Source of the DNA: Ettlia oleoabundans
Lineage: Eukaryota; Chlorophyta; Chlorophyceae; Chlamydomonadales
Direction: 5' to 3'
Assembly: GCA_019693395.1 (NCBI GenBank)
Contig: JAAMXP010000890.1
Span: 1 to 23,583 of the forward strand
Length of the DNA stretch: 23,583 nt
The notes under the pieces are model-generated. The model had not been told where the DNA came from, did not search any database, and saw only the letters and a program-made list of their open reading frames with translations. Positions 19,042 through 23,583 of the stretch are shown one piece after another; position 1 is the first letter of the stretch; every line of letters begins with the position of its first letter. The position numbers were made by a program, and so were the translations under genes.

Positions 19042-22000
19042 TCAGTAAGTCTGCTGCAGGCTGAGTCCCTCCATCACTGTCTCCAGCTGCTGCTGCCCCT
19101 CCTGCTGCTGCTGCTGTTGTTGCTGCTGCTGCTCCTCATGCTCATGCTGGTGCTGCTGCCCCTCCTTCTCCTCTGGCCATGGCCCACCCAGCCTGTAGCT
19201 GCTGGTGGCTGCTGTCTTGAATGCCTTGCTGACCTCCAGCTGGGACCGCAGCTTATGGGTCTTGTAGGGCAGGTTGTACCGCTTGGCCTTCTGCGCACGC
19301 AGGTGGGCAGTACAAATAGCGCAGGTGAGTGTTCAGTATGTTGTTGTGGATAGCAGCAGCAGAAGCAGCAGCAGCAGAGCTGTGGGTGTTGTTGGGCAGG
19401 TGGTACCGCCTGGTCTGCTGCACAGGCGGGTAGGAAGAAAGGAAAACAGATAGGTGTTTCGCGAGCACCAGTAGTAGCAGCATGAGCAGCATCGGCAGAG
19501 CTGTGGGTATTGTTGGGCAGGTGGTATCGCTTGGCCTTCTGGACAGGGGAGCAGTTGGTCACCTCGTTCCACCTTTCATAGCATTCTATTCCCTGACCAA
19601 AGCAGCATCAACAGCAGCAGCAGCGGAGAATCAGCAGCATTTATTCATGACAAAAAACAGCATTTGCCCCCACCCCACCCCACCCCACCCCACCTCACCC
19701 CCGTCGCCCCTCCCCACGCACCCCAACAGCCCAGACACACACGCGCAACAATAAACGGCAGCTGCTCACCCCATTCCACCTCTCGTGGCAGTCGCCGCCG
19801 TAGCCAAAGCCAGTCATGGGCAGGCCCGCCGCCGCCTGCTGGCAGATCATCATGTACCAATTCTGGAGAGTGCAGTCGTCCAGCTGCGATCAGGAATCGC
19901 AATCAACATAGTACTGACAAAACAAGGCAGCTCCCGCCCCACCGGAGACAGACCCAAATCTTAGAACCTTCCAGCCCATGGCAGCCACCTCCAACAATCT
20001 AGATAAAAACATACCGCCAATCCGCGGCACACCCGGGCGAGCATGGCCTGCAAGGCTGCCTCCAATAAGCCTCCCACCCCCAAAGCTGCCATCTCCGTTT
20101 GAACCCTAACGATGATCATTTTGTAACGTCTGCCACGCACCTGGGGAATCATGGCCTGCCCCTCCCCCTCAGGCATCTCCACCCCCAACTCAGCCGCCAG
20201 CCCGGCACTGATGAAGGCGGTGGCGACACCCCCCGTCATCTCACTGCATAGACAGGCACACACAGGCAGTAAGTGCAGCGCGTAGTTCACTGGCAATACA
20301 ACAACAGGAGTGCACCAAAAGCAGCACAGGACAGGAGGTAATCCCAAGCCCACAAAGCTCCCACCACAGTAATAAGACTTATGTGACTGCTGCAAGAGTG
20401 ACATGGGCAGCACAGCAATCAGTGAGGGAGCATTTGAGAATGTTAAGCACAATGAGAACAACCTATACGAAACGAAGTATTGTGGAACAGTTTCAACAAC
20501 CTGTACAAAAGGTTCTTGTCTCACCCCATGATGGCGGCAGGTGTCATGTTAACTGGCGGCAGACTGCCCACACCATCGTGCGTGCCAAACAATGGCTTGG
20601 CTCCCGGTTGCACTGCACGCTGCAGGCGGGCGCGCCACTCGGCTCCCAAGATGTTCTCCACCCTGCAATGCAAACAATCAGACCAGAAAGAAAAGCTGAA
20701 CGCTAGAAGAGAAGAATACGCCCAGCACCCGGACCCCCCGCATCGCCCCGCCCCATTTTAATGTCATCACATTACCGTAACCTCAATTGCCCCTTGTCCC
20801 GCCCCCACCTAAAAAAGCCATCTCACCCCAACCCCCAACACTCACTAACAAGGCAAGCAGGCCCCACCCTTTCTGTAAGCAGCGCTGCTCTGAGGCACCA
20901 CCTTATGTTGCACGGGGTCCTGCTTCGAAGCACCACCCTATCCCGCAAGCCACTTGGCTCTTACGTTGCATAGTCTTGTGCCTTTAGTGCAGCCGCCACC
21001 TGGCCCTCCCAGTAGAGACACAACTTCAGGAAGTCGGTGTGGCGCTGGGACTGCTTGAACCCAAACTGCAGGCAGGGAGAGGAACAGGCACTAGCGCTGA
21101 GCACTGGATATCGAACTCAAACTGTGGGCAGGGGTGAAGAAACAGAAACTGGTGTTGCGCTGGACTGCTTGAACTCAAACTGCTGGCAGGGGTGGGGAGA
21201 AAAGGGGGAACATGAAGCCTGTGTTGCGCTGGGACTGCTGAAAATAAGCTGCGGGCAGGTGGAGGATATAACAAGGAGATTTGGTAGATTGGAAGTGGGA
21301 TTGGTAATGCAGGGAGAGGAACAGGCACCGGCGCTGAAGACCGAAAGCCACCTTGTAACACAAAGGGCAACGCCTCTGCGAGGGGGAGGCCCCTTTGCAC
21401 TGTCCTTTTGCACATCAGCCCGTTTCCAATGCCGCAAGCAGCTCAATAAAGCCATGCAGTGAGTGAACTGGCCATCCACCCGACACGCCACGTCGCCCCT
21501 TACCTCCTTTGTGGCCAGCTTGGCCTTGAGCCTGCTCGTCTCAATCTCCACCTGGAGAAGCCGCCTCTCATAATCTGCATCATACCTGTTGCTATTATAG
21601 GTGGCAAAAGACTCGAGAGTTTCCTGTGCGGCGTATGCAGCAGCGGCGGCAGCCGCCGCCTGCACAGCTGGGGACGCGCCCGCCACCGCCAAGGAGGCGG
21701 TGGCGGCGGCAGCCGCCGTGGCGCCCGGGCCGCTGGCAGCTGCCAGGCGGGCCTTCTCGGCACGCATTTCTTGCAGCAGGCGCCTGGCATCGGCGGGGGT
21801 GAAGACCCCAAACTCGTCGGTAATGCTGTTAATGCCAGGAGCCTGGCCGGCGGCGGCAGCGGCCGCGCCGCCATTTGTAGCGCCGCCGATGCCGCTGCTG
21901 TTGCCGGCGGCACCTGCACCACTACCACCAGCACTTGCACCGGTGCCAGAGCAAGCGTCGGTGCCCGCGTTAAGAACAAAGGGAGCTGCTGGCTGGGTGG

Positions 22001-23403
22001 CAGTGGTGGTGGCGTTGGTGCTGCCGCCACAACTAAAGGGCGCAGCTGTGGTGGCGGCGGTGTTGGTGGTGGCGCCAAAGGCAAAGGGTGCTGCGGCTGC
22101 CCCACAACCGGCAGCAGTGCTCCAGCTGAAGCCTGAGAAGGCTGCAGATCCAGCACCAGATTCGAACTTGCCGCTGCCAAAAGCAGGCACTTTGGTAGTT
22201 GGGGCCTTGAAGCCAGCAGGTACAGGGGCAGCACTGATAGTGCCGCCGCCAGCAAAGGAGGGAGCGCTGCCGCCCTGGCCATTGCTGCTGCTTCCCGGGC
22301 CACCGCTGCTGCCACCAGAAGCAGCGGCCTGGGAGAAAGCAGAGGCGGCAGCGGCGCCCTGTGCTGGAGTCTGCTGCTGCAGCAGTTGCTGCTGCTGCTC
22401 GTGTGCTAGTGCCGATGCCGGTGCTGATGCTGGCGCCTCAACCTCGGTCATGTGGTCGTCTGCCTGACCGCTGGAAGCGCCTGCATCCACTGCCGAAGCA
22501 GCTAAATCTTCCTCCATTTCCCCTCCCTCACTGCCTGCTGTATCTGCAGCACAGGAAGGTGACAAGAAAAAGTAAGTGGCGGCAGCAGAAACGGCTCAGA
22601 GTACGACATGACATGAGAGCATGCAAGCCAAGATGGGAGCAGGCAAACACCAGTGGATCATCAGCTACCCCTATTTCACTCCAAACACAAACACCAAACC
22701 CTCGCCCACCCTCCGCTCTCACGTTTCCTCTCACGCGCCGCTGCGTCCCGTAGCTCACTGACAAAAGCATTCCCAAACTCGTAACTCTTACAGGATTGCC
22801 TGTTTCCACTTCCAGTCACCCTCCTCGCTGACGGCAGCAGCGCCCTAAATCCCCGTTCCCAGAATTTTGAAGGTCCGGCAGCAAGCCATTCACCCTCATT
22901 GAGCCCCCAGATCGTGTGTCCGGCAGCATGCCCTTTGCCTTAACCATCTCCCTGGAACTTGAGCCCGGCAGCATTGCAATCACCCTCATTGACTCTTCAT
23001 AACCCGGCAGCATATCACTCACTCACCCTCACCGACGCCGGCAGCAGCCCTCACTATCTTGCGCAGGAAGGCGGCCTGCTGGGGGAGGCTCCACTGTAAC
23101 ATGCCGGGCGGGTAGAAAGCAGGGATCTGCAGGTGGAAAGAACCAAAATGTTTCAGTGGAAGGAGGGAGCCTGCTGGTGGAAAGGCAGGATTCTGCGGGT
23201 GGAACGCAAGAATCTGCAGGTAGAAAGCAGGACTATGCAGGACAAATTGGGCCGCCAAAAGCTATCCTTTCTGGCAGGACTCGCACGAGGAATAAGCGGC
23301 TAGTAACCATAAACGCAGCAGGCAGCAGCAGCTGCACGGCGGCTCACGCGTTTGGGGGGACCCCGCTCCTGCCCCTCCTCCCCCTCCTCACTGCCGCTCT
23401 TGC
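19042..23403 (-). CDS. Ala/Gln-rich protein with FG-like motifs, unrecognised (5' end off the right edge)
   Basis: I do not recognise the family. Exons, all GT-AG and phase-consistent: 23403-23348, 23126-23033, 22543-21504, 21065-20965, 20662-20525, 20243-20141, 20047-20015, 19883-19770, 19290-19042 (TGA at 19044). The first is acidic and ends GPPKR. The second reads IPAFYPPGMLQWSLPQQAAF. The long third exon has an acidic stretch, EQQQQLLQQQ, then spaced PAFGSGKF, FSGFSW, and three AAPF modules (APFAFGATTN, APFSCGGSTN, APFVLNAGTD), which recall disordered FG nucleoporins. It ends in a charged helix, YERRLLQVEIETSRLKAKLA. Later exons look folded (HTDFLKLCLYWEGQVAAAL; LQNWYMMICQQAAAGLPM). The last carries basic KAKRYNLPYKTHKLRSQL and a poly-Gln run. 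A nuclear role is a guess. Exon 23403-23348 is the least certain. Further 5' exons lie outside the window. Confidence 0.75.
19383..19548 (-). repeat. Two echoes of the last exon's 5' edge
   Basis: The real exon start at 19290 reads KAKRYNLPYKTHK after CAG. Copies at about 19398 and 19519 read QTRRYHLPNNTHSS and KAKRYHLPNNTHSS, each after its own CAG. The spacing is 127 and 121 bases. Both lie in the intron before the exon. Confidence 0.9.
19553..19590 (-). repeat. Echo of the 19883-19770 exon's 3' edge
   Basis: The real exon ends in codons for HERWNG and then GTGAGC. The copy reads YERWNE and then GTGACC. It lies in the intron after that exon, next to the echo of the following exon, so one intron carries both kinds. 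Confidence 0.75.
19670..19700. repeat. (CACCC)n short tandem repeat
   Basis: About six CACCC/CCCCA units lie in the same intron as the echoes at 19383-19590. Confidence 0.9.
21103..21341 (-). repeat. Four echoes of the 21065 exon's 5' edge
   Basis: The real acceptor and exon read CTGCCTGCAG then TTTGGGTTCAAGCAGTC. Copies upstream in the intron read CAG then TTTGAGTTCGATATC (about 21119), CAG then TTTGAGTTCAAGCAGTC (about 21180) and CAG then CTTATTTTCAGCAGTC (about 21253). A fourth, at 21308-21341, repeats only the intron side (ATGCAGGGAGAGGAACAGGC). The second copy is nearly intact. Confidence 0.88.
22826..23010 (-). repeat. Five echoes of the 23126-23033 exon's 3' edge
   Basis: On the plus strand the block CCGGCAGCA recurs at about 22831, 22875, 22920, 22965 and 23004, with the exon's own copy at 23038. 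Spacings are 44, 45, 45, 39 and 34. Several copies also keep TCACCCTCATTGA, matching the donor region TCACCCTCACCGA. On the minus strand this is AAAG-type coding edge plus donor, repeated down the intron. Confidence 0.85.
23133..23241 (-). repeat. Short tandem echoes of the 23126 exon's acceptor
   Basis: Units of about 21-23 bases follow the real acceptor upstream: on the plus strand GTAGAAAGCAGG, GTGGAAGGAGGGAGC, GTGGAAAGGCAGGATTC, GTGGAACGCAAGAATC and GTAGAAAGCAGGACTATG. Most end in CTGCAG or CTGCGG. On the minus strand each is a pyrimidine tract plus CAG plus the first codons of the exon. Confidence 0.8.
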
Positions 23404-23506
23404 CTGCACAGTGCAGCCCAGAGTAGAGAGAGGAGGCGATTTATCAGTTGAGAGCGTGCGCTTTAAGGCATCAACACTAGCAGGGTAAGCGGGCAGACAG
23501 TCGAAG

Positions 23507-23552
23507 CAGGCAGGCAGGCGCAGGCAGGCGGATGGGCAGGCAAGCAGGCAAC
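23507..23552. repeat. (GCAG)n tetranucleotide repeat
   Basis: Imperfect GGCA/GCAG units lie at the right edge of the window, probably in an intron of the FG-like gene. Confidence 0.85.
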
Positions 23553-23583
23553 CAGCAGGTGCACATTTTCTGCGCTGCCATCC

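Noticed and set aside
21459..22467. Long plus-strand Ala-rich frames
   Set aside because: They are antisense to the large exon 22543-21504; GC-rich poly-Ala coding leaves the reverse frames open.
22816..23022. Peptide with repeated MLPG/LLPD motifs
   Set aside because: It is the echo ladder of the 23033 exon edge read through as a frame; it lies within an intron.
1..23583. tRNA or rRNA genes
   Set aside because: I saw no B-box-like GGTTCGAATCC with a matching cloverleaf and no rRNA-like sequence; a covariance-model scan would be needed to exclude small RNAs.

Overview
The window looks like nuclear DNA of a green alga, probably a chlorophycean. The genes are GC-rich and cut into many short exons with standard GT-AG introns. 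Predicted proteins are rich in Ala and Gln, introns are full of GCAG/TGCC and CA repeats, and MYND-finger paralogs occur in a cluster. The lineage call is inference; nothing here fixes the species.

Layout from left to right. (1) 191-5159, minus: ureidoglycolate amidohydrolase (M20 family, purine/ureide catabolism). Eleven in-frame exons encode the first 403 residues, including a secretory signal peptide; the last exon(s) lie beyond the left edge. (2) 5160-5733: a 574-base divergent intergenic region. (3) 5734-7546, plus: a class I SAM-dependent methyltransferase in five exons, with one apparent 1-base frameshift. (4) 7811-8101: three 97-bp tandem units. (5) 8222-9030: about five 140-154-bp tandem units that grow out of the end of (6) a decayed MYND-family paralog on the minus strand, 9006-10458. 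(7) 10459-11485: no gene seen. (8) 11486-12954, plus: a three-exon multi-pass membrane protein that I do not recognise. (9) 13359-17270, minus: a MYND zinc-finger protein whose model needs very short introns and has several unresolved frame conflicts. (10) 17681-17782, minus: a first-exon remnant of a third MYND-family copy. (11) 19042-23403, minus: a nine-exon Ala/Gln-rich protein with scattered FG-like motifs, unrecognised, with its 5' end beyond the right edge.

The genes do not form a pathway. What links them is structural. In the two best-resolved minus-strand genes, introns repeatedly contain decayed copies of the edge of a neighbouring exon together with its splice site. Copies of an exon's 5' edge lie in the intron before it, and copies of its 3' edge lie in the intron after it. 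I count at least twelve such sites. The same principle seems to have produced the large repeats next to the MYND pseudogene. This 'exon-edge echo' pattern is the most unusual signal in the window.

Several 1-base frame breaks, in the methyltransferase and in the MYND gene, may be assembly errors or real decay; the sequence alone cannot decide.
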